A DNA stretch of 64,000 bases from Maridesulfovibrio hydrothermalis AM13 = DSM 14728 (lineage in GTDB: Bacteria > Desulfobacterota > Desulfovibrionia > Desulfovibrionales > Desulfovibrionaceae), in assembly GCF_000331025.1 (NCBI RefSeq), contig NC_020055.1, positions 470,370 through 534,369 on the forward strand, in the 5' to 3' direction. Below are positions 15,373 through 26,320 of this stretch, piece after piece. Within the stretch, counting starts at the first letter, position 1. Each line of letters opens with the position of its first letter. The position numbers were made by a program, and so were the translations under genes. A model generated the notes under the pieces. It did not search any database, was not told where the DNA came from, and saw only the letters and a program-made list of their open reading frames with translations.

Positions 15373-17790
15373 ATGAAAAGTATCGTTTCAATGTTATCCC
15401 GCTATATGCTGGCCCTCTGTTTTTCGTCTTTTTTTATTTTCGGCGGGATCACAGTTTATTTCATGGTCTCATATTATGAAAAAGAATTAGTCGAAGTTGA
15501 AACAGAAATTCTGGGCGGAGTTGAAGAGACACTTATTCGAGAAGTCTCACGAGTACAAAATTTCCTAGAGTTCAATCGCAACAATGCACAGATTCAAGCC
15601 ATCAAGAACATAAAAAATTTCATACTGGAAGCTCACAGTCTGGCTACAAATTTATATGAAACCTATAAAGATTCTATGAGCGAGCAAGAGCTGCAAACGC
15701 TGATTAAAGAAACATTAAGATCTCTGGTTCATAACTTTAGTGACTCTTATATCTTTATTATCGGCATGGATGGAATTGAGCAGCTTAATACTGAACATCC
15801 TTCGCTGGAACAACAAAATGTAATTGATGCTCAAACTGCTAACGGACGATTCATCATCCGGGATATGATTTCACTCATTAAAGCAAAAAATGAAGGATAT
15901 ATCGACTACCTCTGGTCCAAACCCGGCAAGAAAGGAAAATCATATGAAAAAAAATCCTACATAAAGCTGTTTGCACCTTACAACTGGATCATAGGAACAG
16001 GTGCGTACCGTGATACTATCACCCTGAAAACACAGACAGAATCCCTGAAAAGAATCAGCAAAATCAATGTAGGAAAAGATGGATATATTTTTGCAGGTAC
16101 TTACTCCGGCATATCCCTGTTAGGTCCGGCAAAGGGCAAAAATATTCTCAACATGAAAGATTCCAACAGCGTGAAAATCATACAGAAAATGATTGCGCTG
16201 GCTAAATCCGGTGGCGGCTTTCTTTCCTACACCACCCCGTCAGTTGACCCCCGATACAAAACACATCGTAAACTAAGCTACTGCACCGCTGTACCGGAAT
16301 GGAACTGGTATATAGGTTCCGGAGCTAATATTGACATCTTAGAACGCAAGCTGAAAAATGAAAAAGACAAACTCTGGGAAACACTTATTATCAATATCTC
16401 AGCAGTTTGTGCGCTACTTCTTTTATATTTCATTACGATCTTATATTTTTCTGAAAGATTTAAAAGAATGCTTACTGACAATTTCAGCTCTTTTAGAAGT
16501 TTTTTCCGTAAAGGAACCGATTCCCCTGAAAAAATTGACCGCTCCCAAATTGCTTTCACTGAATTTGATCAAATGGCAAAACTTGCCAACAGCATGATAG
16601 ACAGCAGGGAGGCAGCTAAAAAGGATCTTCTCAAATCTGAAATAACTTACCGTGAAATTTTCAATGCAACTAAAGATGCCATTGCTGTAATGGATATTGA
16701 TAAACGTATCTTTATTGACGTCAATCAGGCTTTCCTTGATTTTTTTGGAATGGGCAGGACCGAAGCAATCGGCATGAGCCCTGAAGCAATCAGTTTCAAT
16801 ACGCCGCCCTATGATAATAAATACGCTGCTGAGCTTTTTCAAAAAGCCCAGTCGGGAGAGTCTGTACACTTTGAATGGATGGTAAAAAAATCAAATGGAG
16901 AACCATTCTGGACTGACAACCTCGCCAGAGTAGCCACCATCGCAGGGCAGAAAAAATTGCTTATAGTCATGCGTGATATCACTGAGCGTAAAAAAATGCA
17001 GAAAATAATGATTCAGACAGAAAAAATGATGTCAGTAGGAGGACTTGCCGCAGGCATGGCCCATGAGATCAACAATCCGCTGGGCGTCATCATGCAGGTA
17101 ACCCAGAACATCATCCGCCGCACTTCGCCGACACTTAAAAGTAATATTCCGGTAGCGGAAAAATGTAATATTGATCTGGATAATCTACGCCACTATATGG
17201 ATAAAAGGGGAATAACCGACTACCTGCACGGGATTCAGGAAGCCGGCAACCGCGCAGCATCCATAGTAAGATCCATGCTTGATTTCAGCCGCAAAAGTAA
17301 CTCCGCCAAATCTTCCGGAGATATTGAAGCCGTTATAGAAACAGCCCTGTCACTTGCATCGAATGACTATGATCTGAAAAAGCAATATGATTTTAAAAAA
17401 ATCAAAATAATCAGAGACTACAGCTCCCCGCCACTTTTTAACTTCACGGAAATGGAGCTCAGTCAGGTAATATTAAATCTGATCAAAAATGCTGCGCAGG
17501 CTCTCTCTGATGATGAGAACAAACACAAAGTTCCCACCATAACCATCAGAACCTCATCCAGTGCCAATATTATAAGGCTTGAAATAGAAGATAACGGACC
17601 GGGAATTCCTCATCAAGATATCAAAAGAGTCTTCGAACCGTTTTACACTACCAAAGGCCCGGGACTTGGAACAGGGCTGGGTTTATCAGTTTCCTACTTT
17701 ATAATAACCCAAAATCACGGAGGAACCATAACTGTTGATTCCACCGTAGGTGAAGGAACAAGGTTCACCATAACCCTGCCCATCCTTTAA
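15373..17790 (+). CDS. Membrane sensor histidine kinase with double Cache and PAS domains
   Basis: The 805-residue kinase senses an extracytoplasmic ligand and autophosphorylates. Order of parts: TM helix at about residues 10-32; a periplasmic region of about 300 residues with two Cache-like repeats (GYIDYLW..W.IGTGAY and GGFLSYT..W.WYIGSGANID); a second TM helix at about 338-358; a PAS domain at about 427-543; a HisKA domain with His564 in GMAHEINNPL; and a HATPase domain with NLIKNAAQAL, EDNGPGIP and GTGLGLSVSYF. No response regulator lies beside it, so it is an orphan kinase. The ribosome site is weak. The ligand cannot be told; Cache domains often bind small organic acids or amino acids. 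Confidence 0.93.
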   Translation: MKSIVSMLSRYMLALCFSSFFIFGGITVYFMVSYYEKELVEVETEILGGVEETLIREVSRVQNFLEFNRNNAQIQAIKNIKNFILEAHSLATNLYETYKDSMSEQELQTLIKETLRSLVHNFSDSYIFIIGMDGIEQLNTEHPSLEQQNVIDAQTANGRFIIRDMISLIKAKNEGYIDYLWSKPGKKGKSYEKKSYIKLFAPYNWIIGTGAYRDTITLKTQTESLKRISKINVGKDGYIFAGTYSGISLLGPAKGKNILNMKDSNSVKIIQKMIALAKSGGGFLSYTTPSVDPRYKTHRKLSYCTAVPEWNWYIGSGANIDILERKLKNEKDKLWETLIINISAVCALLLLYFITILYFSERFKRMLTDNFSSFRSFFRKGTDSPEKIDRSQIAFTEFDQMAKLANSMIDSREAAKKDLLKSEITYREIFNATKDAIAVMDIDKRIFIDVNQAFLDFFGMGRTEAIGMSPEAISFNTPPYDNKYAAELFQKAQSGESVHFEWMVKKSNGEPFWTDNLARVATIAGQKKLLIVMRDITERKKMQKIMIQTEKMMSVGGLAAGMAHEINNPLGVIMQVTQNIIRRTSPTLKSNIPVAEKCNIDLDNLRHYMDKRGITDYLHGIQEAGNRAASIVRSMLDFSRKSNSAKSSGDIEAVIETALSLASNDYDLKKQYDFKKIKIIRDYSSPPLFNFTEMELSQVILNLIKNAAQALSDDENKHKVPTITIRTSSSANIIRLEIEDNGPGIPHQDIKRVFEPFYTTKGPGLGTGLGLSVSYFIITQNHGGTITVDSTVGEGTRFTITLPIL

Positions 17791-17803
17791 CTCCGGCTGT
17801 AAA

Positions 17804-18211
17804 TCACTTCTGTCCGGACAAAAGCATATCCGCGTAGACCTGTGATTTGCTTTTCCTTACATCCGGAAGATATTCATCATCAGCTATTAAAGCCCAGACC
17901 AGTCTTGCAAGCCTGTTCTGGGCCACTTGAGTATAAGTATTGCCGGATTCTTCAAGCTTGCTGCGTAGCATGCGGGAAACATTGTCATCCCCGGTCAGGT
18001 CAAAAATAACATCCAGCTTCACGCCAAGCCCGACGATCTCGCTTAGCTCCACCACTTGAATATTACTTTCTTCAGCCATTCTTTTACCCTTGGTATCATA
18101 GAGTTCACAAACAGCTTTGACCTTCATAACACAATCATCGGTCAGGGTCTTTTCCAAAAAAGATGTGCCTATTCTTCCAAGTCCTACTATCGCGATGTTG
18201 TGATTTTCCAT
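17804..18211 (-). CDS. Small Rossmann-fold NAD(P)-binding protein
   Basis: This 135-residue protein begins with a dinucleotide-binding signature (NIAIVGLGRIGTSFLEKTL) followed by an alternating beta-alpha pattern (VKAVCELYD, LDVIFDLTG). It resembles the N-terminal half of Gfo/Idh- or homoserine-dehydrogenase-type oxidoreductases, but no catalytic domain follows. It may be a redox or nucleotide-sensing partner protein. AGGAGGGC precedes the ATG. It converges on the histidine kinase gene with a 13-base gap. No specific function can be assigned. Confidence 0.8.
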   Translation of the reverse strand: MENHNIAIVGLGRIGTSFLEKTLTDDCVMKVKAVCELYDTKGKRMAEESNIQVVELSEIVGLGVKLDVIFDLTGDDNVSRMLRSKLEESGNTYTQVAQNRLARLVWALIADDEYLPDVRKSKSQVYADMLLSGQK

Positions 18212-18480
18212 GCCTGCCCTCCTGTATTTAACTAAACACCTGTCTGCCGCAAAACATTATCAATACACTTAAAACTATTATAGATCACATAAACTTTTTA
18301 TCAGGTCTTTTGCAAGTGGAGTTCAACGGCCCTCTATCAGCATATTTGAAAAAAGAAATGAATACTAATTATAATAAAGATTCATTCTCTTCCACGATGA
18401 CTAGCGGATAAAAAAATGGCATTATAAACGCAGTTAACCAAACGCATAAATATTTTCTATATAAATACGAGGACAGTCAT

Positions 18481-21400
18481 ATGGATAGAGGACCTACCCC
18501 TTTCAAGGATAAAAAAAATATTATCATCGCCCTGCTGCTCATGCTCTGTACCATTCAAGCCGTAGGACTTCTAAAGAAAACTCATGAATCCGTATCTGAG
18601 CGAATGAAATCAGGTGACGGCGTCTCTGTCACAGATGTCAGTCTGGACAGTCAGGGATATTCACAGCTGCTTATAGCCTTTGACCTGCCGATCGGGCCGG
18701 AAGCTCCTTCATATGCCTTGAAAAAAGCTCCGGCTGTCATTTCACCGGAAGTAAAAGGTGAATGGAGATGGATCAACCCCTATGGCCTTAAATTCACGGC
18801 CGATCCAGCTTTTAAAAGTGACACAAGATTTAACATAGAACTCAAACCTGAAAACTTTCTGCTTGAAGGACAGACCTTCAGTGGTGACACAAATTTCAGC
18901 GTCCAGACCGGAAGTTTTGGTGTAAATGAAATCAACATGCGCACTGAACCTGTTTCCGGACAGGGCCGTATGGTTCGCATAGAAGGCGGTATCAGCTTCA
19001 GCAGTTATGTTAATCCTGAAAAGGTTCTTAACAACCTGTCTCTCATCGGCCCGGATGGACAGAATGTTCCTGTCAGCATCACTACCAACTACGATGATTA
19101 TTATCAGAGGTTTATCAGCGGCCCGATTGAAAAAACACCTGATGCAAAAACTTATATTCTTAAAATAGGCAAAGGGCTTGCTGACGGACGCGGAGCCATG
19201 CAGCTTGGAAAAGATTATGAAAAAAAGATCGAAATTATTTTTGATCCGGTCCTGAAATATTCCGGCTACAAGGCAGCCAGTTCTATCTCCGGAGCAAGGA
19301 TCGAACTTGGATTTTCAAGCCCGGTCGTTCCCGCACAAGGTCTTGAGATGATCAAAGTCACCCCCTCTTTGAATCTTTCAGCCGCCGCGTCCGGTAAGAA
19401 AATTATCCTTTCAGGACCATTCAAACCGGGCAAACAGTATAAAATAACCCTGAAAAAAGGACTGACCGCCGCAGATGGGGCGGTGCTTGATAAAGCAGTT
19501 ACTGCCCAAATAAACATCCCTGACATAAACCCCACTGTGGACTTTTCATCATCAGGAATGTTCCTTTCTGAGTCTGGCTACAAAACTCTAGGCATCAAAA
19601 CAGTCAACACCGAAAATGTTGATGTCACTGTTGCGCGCATCTTTCCTAACAACCTTTTCTCACTATTCACCCATTACGGATACATGGCCTTTGATACCGG
19701 CACTTATGGGGGCGGCATATCTCCCGCTTTAGGCAACCAAATTTTTTCCGGCAGAATTAAAGTCTCCGGCAAAAACAATATGGAAATCACCACCCCTCTT
19801 TCGTTGCAAAGTTTTCTGGCTAAGGGAGGGAAAGGACTTTACCGCGTAAGCGCAATGATACCGGGCAAAGGCCATGGAGTGCAGCGCTGGGTCATGATCA
19901 CTGATCTGGGCATTGTTGCCAAGCAGGGCGACAGTGAAACTCTTTTCTGGGTTTCATCACTTCAAAACCTTAAGCCCGTCCTTGACGCTAAAGTACAAAT
20001 CATAAGCAACCGCAATCAGGTCATAGGCAGCGGCACGACCAATGAACGCGGAATGCTGGTTATTAAAGAAAAAGATATTAAAAAGGACCTCGGCAAGCCA
20101 TACATGGCTGTAGTCACCCGCAAAAACGACATGACTTTTCTGCTGCTGGACCGCTTCGCAACAGATCGCGCAGGGCTTGATATTGCCGGCCAGCGACTTT
20201 CGCCCAAAGGGCTGACCGCCTTTACTTACGGCGAGCGCAACCTATACCGTCCCGGTGAAACAGTTAAGGGCGTAGCCGTTATCAGAAACGAAAAACTTAA
20301 TGCGCCTGAAAAAATGCCTGTGGTGCTGCTTTATTCTGATCAGCGCGGCCGTGAACTGTTACGCAAAACCGTCCATACAAACAGTCAGGGCATGGTGGAA
20401 TTTAAACGGGCCATCCCCGATTATTCTCCCACCGGACAATTCAATATAAAAATTATGGCCGGCAATGAGCGGATAGGCAGCTACCGCTATTCGGTTGAAA
20501 ATTTCATGCCTGACCGCATCAGCGCAGAAATTATCACAGACAAGACTGCCGCAGCAGGTGAAAATTTAAGTTTCGAAGTGGAAGGGCGTTATCTTTTCGG
20601 ACCTCCGACAGACAGTCTGCCCGTTACCGCGAGGGTCACTCTTGAACCTGCCGAGTTTAATCCCAAAGGATACGAAGCCTATCGTTTTAACACCGACCGC
20701 TCAGAGTTCAAGCCTCGCGAAATTATGGTTTCTGAGGAGAAGCTGGATGAATCGGGCAAGTTTTCTTTTGCAGCACTCATACCTGCCAGCCTGAAATCCG
20801 ACTCAGCAATTCAAGCCAGACTGACTGCACGCATCAGCGAAACAGGCGGGCGCGGGGTTACTGCAACCAAGGTTGCCCCTGTTGCTATTTCAAAGCTCTA
20901 CCCCGGCCTGAAAAAACTTACCAAACAGGGTTATGAGCAGGGTGATTCCGTCAAACTGGACTACATCACCCTGACTCCCGAGGGAGAAAAAACAACCGCT
21001 TCCAAGCTGATCATGACGCTCTACAGGGATCGCTGGCAGACTATTGTCCGGGCAACTCCGTCCGGTTCATATAGATATGTAACCGAGCGAGATCCGCAGA
21101 TTATTGAAACACGCGAAATTTCACCTAGGAACTCTTCCGGTTCTTTCAAAGTTAAACCTGTTGATTTCGGAAGTTACCGCGTAATTCTTACTGATCCCGA
21201 TTCCGGTGTATCTGCGCAGGCTGACTTTTTCTGCGGCGGCTGGGGATATTCCCCCTGGGCACTTGAGAATCCTGCGCGCCTTGAAATAATTCCCACCCGT
21301 AAAGGTGATTACAAAGTCGGGGAAATGGCAGAATTTCAGGTACGCACTCCCTTTGCCGGGAAAATGCTGATTACCGTCGAAGACCGTTCCATCCGCTGGA

Positions 21401-23877
21401 TGAAAACCCTTGAAGTTAAAGGTAACACCGCAAATATTAAAGTTCCGGTCCAGAAAGGGATCAGCCCCAATGCATATGTTACCGCCACGCTTATCAGATC
21501 TGTCAACAAACTTGAGGCAGGTTCTTCGGCGCGCGCAGTCGGCGCAGTACCCATTTTCGTTAACCGCGAATCCAACCGGCTGAAAATTAAAATAGATTCT
21601 CCGAAAACAATCAGGCCGGACCGGACCGTAGCTCTAAAAATTAAGACCGTGCCGCATGCCAAACTGACCATTGCGGCCGTGGATGAAGGTATTTTGCGTC
21701 TGTCTAACCAGAAGACACCCAACCCTTTTGATTATTTCTACGCCAAACGGGCGTTAGGTGTACGCTGGTCCGATACCTTCGGCCTGCTCATGCCCGATGC
21801 CGGCCCGATCAATAAATCAGCTGCCGGCGGCGGCATGGAACTGGCCATGATGAAACAATTTGCAGGCAGCGCGTCTATCAAACGGGTCAAGCCTGTCACA
21901 TTCTGGTCCGGTATCATCACGGCAGACAAGGACGGTTACGCCTCATTCAACGCAGCTATCCCAGACTTCAGCGGAGCATTACGCATCATGGCCGTTGTGA
22001 CCGATGGCAAAAAATTCGGATCAACTTCAACATTGATGACCGTGCGTTCGCCGCTTATGGTTACCCCGACCCTGCCCAGATTCCTCGCCCCGAATGAAAC
22101 ATTCGATATTCCGGTCAGTGTCCGCAACGATACTCCGGAAAACGGCAACTTCACTGTGACAATAAAAACCAGCGGTGCGATGCAGACAGAAGCACCTTTA
22201 AAAACACTGAATGTGCTTAAAGGACGCCAGAGCACCGCTTTCTTTAAAATGCAAACCGGCAATATATCCGGTGCATCTGTTTTTAAAATCTCCGCAGAAG
22301 GAAACAATGAAAAAACCGAAACCGGCGTAGACCTGACCATCCGCGCCGCTCTGCCTGTACAACGCTCAGCGCAGTCCGGTTTCATCAAGGATAAAACAAC
22401 GTTACTACCTGCCGACTTTGAAGGAATGAGAATATCAACAGCCGAGCGGACCCTGATCATCGGCGGACAGCCCATGCTACGCCTCGCCGGAAAGCTCGAT
22501 TACCTTCTGCGCTATCCATACGGCTGCGCAGAACAGACTGTCTCCGCAGCTTTTCCGCTGCTTAAATTTCCGGAACTGGCCCGTGAGCTTTCTCCCGGAA
22601 ATTTCAACGACAAATCTCCGCAATACATGGTCCAGTCAGCCCTGAGCAGACTTTCCATGATGCAAACCTCAAACGGCGGGTTCTCCATGTGGGCAGGCGG
22701 TCACCGCACCGATCAGTGGGTTTCCGTCTACGCACTGCACTTCCTCCATCAAGCCGCAATATCCGGCTATCAGGTAGACACCATGCTCTTAAACGGAGCC
22801 AGAGCTTATGTTTCAAATATCGGCAACACCATCAAAGAGAACCGGTCCTATCGCCTGCCCTGCTACGCACTCTACGTGCTGGCAAGATCAGGCAAACAGC
22901 TGCATGGCCCCATGAACTACCTTCGGGAGCAAAAAACTTCCGAAATGGATAAACTGTCTCTGACACTGCTGGCAGGAGCTTTTGCTGCATCCGGTGATAT
23001 GGCAGCCTACCGCGAACTTATCTCCGCAAAGCCTGCCGCGGCTATTAAAGACAATATCAACGATTTCAGCACCGCCACCCGTGATCTGGCTCTTGAAATG
23101 CTTATCCGCATGGAGTCCGATAAAACCGATGACGCAATACCAAAGCTGGCGACCAGATTATCCAACCTCATGGCCGATAACAGGCGTAACATCACTCAGG
23201 ACAATGCTTTAGGTTTTCTGGCTCTCGGTTCATTCTTCGCGCAGACCAAAACGGCGCCGCTTCCGGCGGGACGCATTTTAAGCAACGGAGACGAACTGGC
23301 CTCTTTTGATCAGAACGGAACTGTCCATGTAACGGTTAAAGGCGATACACCGTTATCTATAGAACTCAGTTCAGCCCCCAGAGACGGTACATTTGTCTGG
23401 GCCGTCAACAGTCGGGCTGTACCGAAACAGGATAACTGGAAGGCCTATTCCAACGGACTTAATATCAAGCGTGAATTCCTCACCCGCGATGGTGAACCGC
23501 TTGACATCAGCAATATCAGACAAGGCCGGCTGGTTGCCATGCGCACCACGGTCAGCTCAACAGGCAGACGGATATCCAACGCCGTAATAAGTTGTTTGCT
23601 GCCCTCGGGCATGGAGCCGGAAAACACCAGACTTGCCACACGCGAAGATCTGCCGTGGATTGAAAAAGGCAATGTAAAGCCAGATCATGTAGACATCCGT
23701 GATGACCGGATTCTGGTCTTCTCCGATATTCCGGCCAAAGGAAAAGTCGAGCAGATTACCCTGCTGCGCGCCGTTACCCGCGGAGAATTCAAAATCCCTC
23801 CGGCTCAGGTCGAAGCTATGTATGATCCCGAGATCAGCGCAGCTACTGATTCAGGCAGGATGACGATTAAAGAATAG
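18481..23877 (+). CDS. Bacterial alpha-2-macroglobulin with thioester
   Basis: This 1798-residue envelope protein is a protease trap of the bacterial alpha-2-macroglobulin family. A hydrophobic N-terminal anchor (about residues 13-31) suggests inner-membrane tethering with the body in the periplasm; LMLC in it is a poor lipobox. A series of MG-type beta domains follows, then the A2M core (AVDEGILRLS at about 1069; FWSGIITAD), and the thioester CAEQ at Cys1349-Gln1352 in YPYGCAEQT with the alpha-barrel TED domain behind it. GAGGA precedes the ATG. It lies 69 bases before pbpC, the classic partnership in which trapping of proteases is coupled to cell-wall repair. Confidence 0.93.
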   Translation: MDRGPTPFKDKKNIIIALLLMLCTIQAVGLLKKTHESVSERMKSGDGVSVTDVSLDSQGYSQLLIAFDLPIGPEAPSYALKKAPAVISPEVKGEWRWINPYGLKFTADPAFKSDTRFNIELKPENFLLEGQTFSGDTNFSVQTGSFGVNEINMRTEPVSGQGRMVRIEGGISFSSYVNPEKVLNNLSLIGPDGQNVPVSITTNYDDYYQRFISGPIEKTPDAKTYILKIGKGLADGRGAMQLGKDYEKKIEIIFDPVLKYSGYKAASSISGARIELGFSSPVVPAQGLEMIKVTPSLNLSAAASGKKIILSGPFKPGKQYKITLKKGLTAADGAVLDKAVTAQINIPDINPTVDFSSSGMFLSESGYKTLGIKTVNTENVDVTVARIFPNNLFSLFTHYGYMAFDTGTYGGGISPALGNQIFSGRIKVSGKNNMEITTPLSLQSFLAKGGKGLYRVSAMIPGKGHGVQRWVMITDLGIVAKQGDSETLFWVSSLQNLKPVLDAKVQIISNRNQVIGSGTTNERGMLVIKEKDIKKDLGKPYMAVVTRKNDMTFLLLDRFATDRAGLDIAGQRLSPKGLTAFTYGERNLYRPGETVKGVAVIRNEKLNAPEKMPVVLLYSDQRGRELLRKTVHTNSQGMVEFKRAIPDYSPTGQFNIKIMAGNERIGSYRYSVENFMPDRISAEIITDKTAAAGENLSFEVEGRYLFGPPTDSLPVTARVTLEPAEFNPKGYEAYRFNTDRSEFKPREIMVSEEKLDESGKFSFAALIPASLKSDSAIQARLTARISETGGRGVTATKVAPVAISKLYPGLKKLTKQGYEQGDSVKLDYITLTPEGEKTTASKLIMTLYRDRWQTIVRATPSGSYRYVTERDPQIIETREISPRNSSGSFKVKPVDFGSYRVILTDPDSGVSAQADFFCGGWGYSPWALENPARLEIIPTRKGDYKVGEMAEFQVRTPFAGKMLITVEDRSIRWMKTLEVKGNTANIKVPVQKGISPNAYVTATLIRSVNKLEAGSSARAVGAVPIFVNRESNRLKIKIDSPKTIRPDRTVALKIKTVPHAKLTIAAVDEGILRLSNQKTPNPFDYFYAKRALGVRWSDTFGLLMPDAGPINKSAAGGGMELAMMKQFAGSASIKRVKPVTFWSGIITADKDGYASFNAAIPDFSGALRIMAVVTDGKKFGSTSTLMTVRSPLMVTPTLPRFLAPNETFDIPVSVRNDTPENGNFTVTIKTSGAMQTEAPLKTLNVLKGRQSTAFFKMQTGNISGASVFKISAEGNNEKTETGVDLTIRAALPVQRSAQSGFIKDKTTLLPADFEGMRISTAERTLIIGGQPMLRLAGKLDYLLRYPYGCAEQTVSAAFPLLKFPELARELSPGNFNDKSPQYMVQSALSRLSMMQTSNGGFSMWAGGHRTDQWVSVYALHFLHQAAISGYQVDTMLLNGARAYVSNIGNTIKENRSYRLPCYALYVLARSGKQLHGPMNYLREQKTSEMDKLSLTLLAGAFAASGDMAAYRELISAKPAAAIKDNINDFSTATRDLALEMLIRMESDKTDDAIPKLATRLSNLMADNRRNITQDNALGFLALGSFFAQTKTAPLPAGRILSNGDELASFDQNGTVHVTVKGDTPLSIELSSAPRDGTFVWAVNSRAVPKQDNWKAYSNGLNIKREFLTRDGEPLDISNIRQGRLVAMRTTVSSTGRRISNAVISCLLPSGMEPENTRLATREDLPWIEKGNVKPDHVDIRDDRILVFSDIPAKGKVEQITLLRAVTRGEFKIPPAQVEAMYDPEISAATDSGRMTIKE

Positions 23878-23946
23878 GCAAGAATAAGACCTGCAGTTAC
23901 CAGAGAGGAAAACTTTAATGATTGAACGTGGCTGGATATAAACTTT

Positions 23947-26259
23947 ATGGGAAGAAAAAAGAAAATAGTACTTATCCTCGGGCAGGTTTTATTGTTTATT
24001 GTTGCGTCTTTTTTGGTGCTGGATTTTATTTTCCCGTTCCCTGAACACAAGCTTCATCGCGTAAGCGCAACCATTGTTAAAGATAATGAAGGCAACGCGC
24101 TCCGTATTTTTCTGCCGCCCGACGGAGCGCGGCGCATGCACACTGATTTCGCACAGGTCTCTCCCACTTTAAAAAAATCTCTGATTGCCTCGGAAGACAG
24201 CTGGTTCGAATATCATCCGGGGGTGAATCCCGTTTCTATAATTCGCGCTGCCATTGCCAACATAATAGCCGGAAGAATTGTTTCAGGAGCTTCAACCATT
24301 CCCATGCAGATTGCCAGAATGGCAGAGCCTAAACCGAGAACACTTTCCGCCAAGTTGCAGGAAGCCTTTAGAGCCATGCAGTTAAAGCTGCATCATTCTA
24401 ACGATAAACTGCTTGAAATTTATCTGAACATACTTCCATACGGAAGTAATATCGAAGGCGTGGCCGCAGCTTCGTATTTTTATTTCGGGCATGATCCTTC
24501 AACATTATCTCTTGCCGAGTCCGCTTTGCTGACAACCCTTCCGCGTGGACCTGTGTTTTATGATCCTATACGTCATCCGCAGCAGGCCGCAAAAGGACGC
24601 AACCGTGTCATGCTTCAACTTGAACAAAAGGGAGAGTTTCCATCTGAGGAAGTAAATAGGAATTTAAAACTGCCCCTGCCAGATAAAATCCGCCCTGTAC
24701 CGCTTAAAGCTCCTCACTTTTGCCGCATGGTGCTTGAACGGAGTGGACGTATTCCTGAAATTAAGACCACCCTTGATTATCCTTTGCAGCAGGCCGCGCA
24801 GGATATGCTTGCAACCCATGTTGCACGTCTGCGCGGTGATGATATTGATAACGCCGCCTGTGTGATCATACATATTCCCACCCGTCAAATCCGCGCCTTA
24901 GTCGGATCAGCTGATTTTTTTGAAAAAGGCTACGGCGGAGCCATCAATCTGGCTGAGACAAAACGCTCACCCGGCTCCACCCTCAAACCTTTTATCTATG
25001 CGCTGGCATTTGATCAGGGGAAACTGACTCCGGACAGTTTTGTATATGATATCCCTGTGGACTATTCCGGTTATTCTCCTGAAAACTACAACCGCACATG
25101 GAGCGGACAGGTCACTGTAAAAGAAGCACTTGCCCGTTCTCTTAATATCCCTGCAGTTAATACATTAGCCATGATCGGAGTCGTTGAATTCAGTAAGCTG
25201 CTGCAAAAAGGCGGAATCAGCACTCTAAATAAAACGCCTCTGAAATATGGCCTCCCCCTTGCCCTCGGCGGCTGTGAAATCAAGCTTACCGAACTGACAA
25301 ATCTTTACGCATCCCTTGCCGACGGCGGTAAATACCGCCCGCTGACCTTCAGTTCCGGAACAGAAAACATAAGCACCCAACTACTCTCTCCTGAAGCTGC
25401 ATGGCTGACCCTTGAAATGCTATCATCCGTTGCCAGACCCGACATGAATGAAACATGGATGCTGACCAGAGATATGCCTGAAGCTGCGTGGAAGACCGGA
25501 ACATCCTTCGGACATCGCGATGCATGGGCTGTCGGGATTTCAGGAGATTATGCAATAGGAGTCTGGGTAGGAAATCCTGACGGAAGACCACGTAAAGGCA
25601 TCTCGGGAGCCGTCCATGCAGGTCCGCTTCTCTTTGACCTGCTGCGCATGACAGTCCCCGGCGGCAAACTGCCAGCCCCCCCCGAAGGTTCTGGAATATC
25701 CGAAGTAAAGGTCTGCGCCCACAGCAGAAGACTGGTCGGACCGTTCTGCTCGGAAACCACTACCATGCGAACACTGTCCGGCAAGACCAGACTCCGCCCC
25801 TGTAAACAATGCCGTCAGGTTTTTGTTGATGCCAAGAGTGGCTACCGTTTATCTGGGGAATGTCTGGACCGTCCGAATATAAAAAAGATAATCGTCCGTA
25901 CCATTCCCACGAAGCTCGCCCGCTGGAGGGCCGAAAACAATCTTGAAATACCGAAACTGCCGCCTCCTGCCGACGACTGCGACCTGATCCCCGCAGGCAT
26001 CGCACCAAAAATAATCTCCCCGGCAGGCAATACCCCCTACCTGCTGCGCAAAGACACGCCGCTGAAATTTCAGCAGGTAGCCCTCAAAGCGGAGGCCGAA
26101 GCAGATGGCGGAATACTGCACTGGTTTTTAGATGGCAGGCTGGTAGCTAAAGGACGATTTGATGAAAAATTATTCACAGAAATAAGCACAGGGACACATA
26201 GAATATCTGTCAGTGATGCACTAGGAAGAACTGATTCTGTTATTTTTAAGGTAAAGTGA
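23947..26259 (+). CDS. pbpC: Penicillin-binding protein 1C
   Basis: A 770-residue bifunctional peptidoglycan synthase. After a TM anchor (about residues 7-30) comes the GT51 transglycosylase with Glu83 in ASEDSWFEYHPG, GASTIPMQIARM, and LLEIYLNILPYG. The transpeptidase has Ser344-x-x-Lys347 (SPGSTLKPF), the SLN motif in ARSLNIPAVN, and KTGTS at about residue 517. The end (about 680-770) is a PBP1C C-terminal domain, and Cys-rich stretches (CAHSRRLVGPFC, CKQCRQ) lie between. It follows the alpha-2-macroglobulin gene on the same strand. GGSTITMQ is altered to GASTIPMQ, as is common in PBP1C. Confidence 0.94.
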   Translation: MGRKKKIVLILGQVLLFIVASFLVLDFIFPFPEHKLHRVSATIVKDNEGNALRIFLPPDGARRMHTDFAQVSPTLKKSLIASEDSWFEYHPGVNPVSIIRAAIANIIAGRIVSGASTIPMQIARMAEPKPRTLSAKLQEAFRAMQLKLHHSNDKLLEIYLNILPYGSNIEGVAAASYFYFGHDPSTLSLAESALLTTLPRGPVFYDPIRHPQQAAKGRNRVMLQLEQKGEFPSEEVNRNLKLPLPDKIRPVPLKAPHFCRMVLERSGRIPEIKTTLDYPLQQAAQDMLATHVARLRGDDIDNAACVIIHIPTRQIRALVGSADFFEKGYGGAINLAETKRSPGSTLKPFIYALAFDQGKLTPDSFVYDIPVDYSGYSPENYNRTWSGQVTVKEALARSLNIPAVNTLAMIGVVEFSKLLQKGGISTLNKTPLKYGLPLALGGCEIKLTELTNLYASLADGGKYRPLTFSSGTENISTQLLSPEAAWLTLEMLSSVARPDMNETWMLTRDMPEAAWKTGTSFGHRDAWAVGISGDYAIGVWVGNPDGRPRKGISGAVHAGPLLFDLLRMTVPGGKLPAPPEGSGISEVKVCAHSRRLVGPFCSETTTMRTLSGKTRLRPCKQCRQVFVDAKSGYRLSGECLDRPNIKKIIVRTIPTKLARWRAENNLEIPKLPPPADDCDLIPAGIAPKIISPAGNTPYLLRKDTPLKFQQVALKAEAEADGGILHWFLDGRLVAKGRFDEKLFTEISTGTHRISVSDALGRTDSVIFKVK

Positions 26260-26320
26260 TATCCCGTAAAGTCTTCCACGAGTTTTCGATTAAAAGTCCG
26301 AAGACAAAAAGAATTGATCT

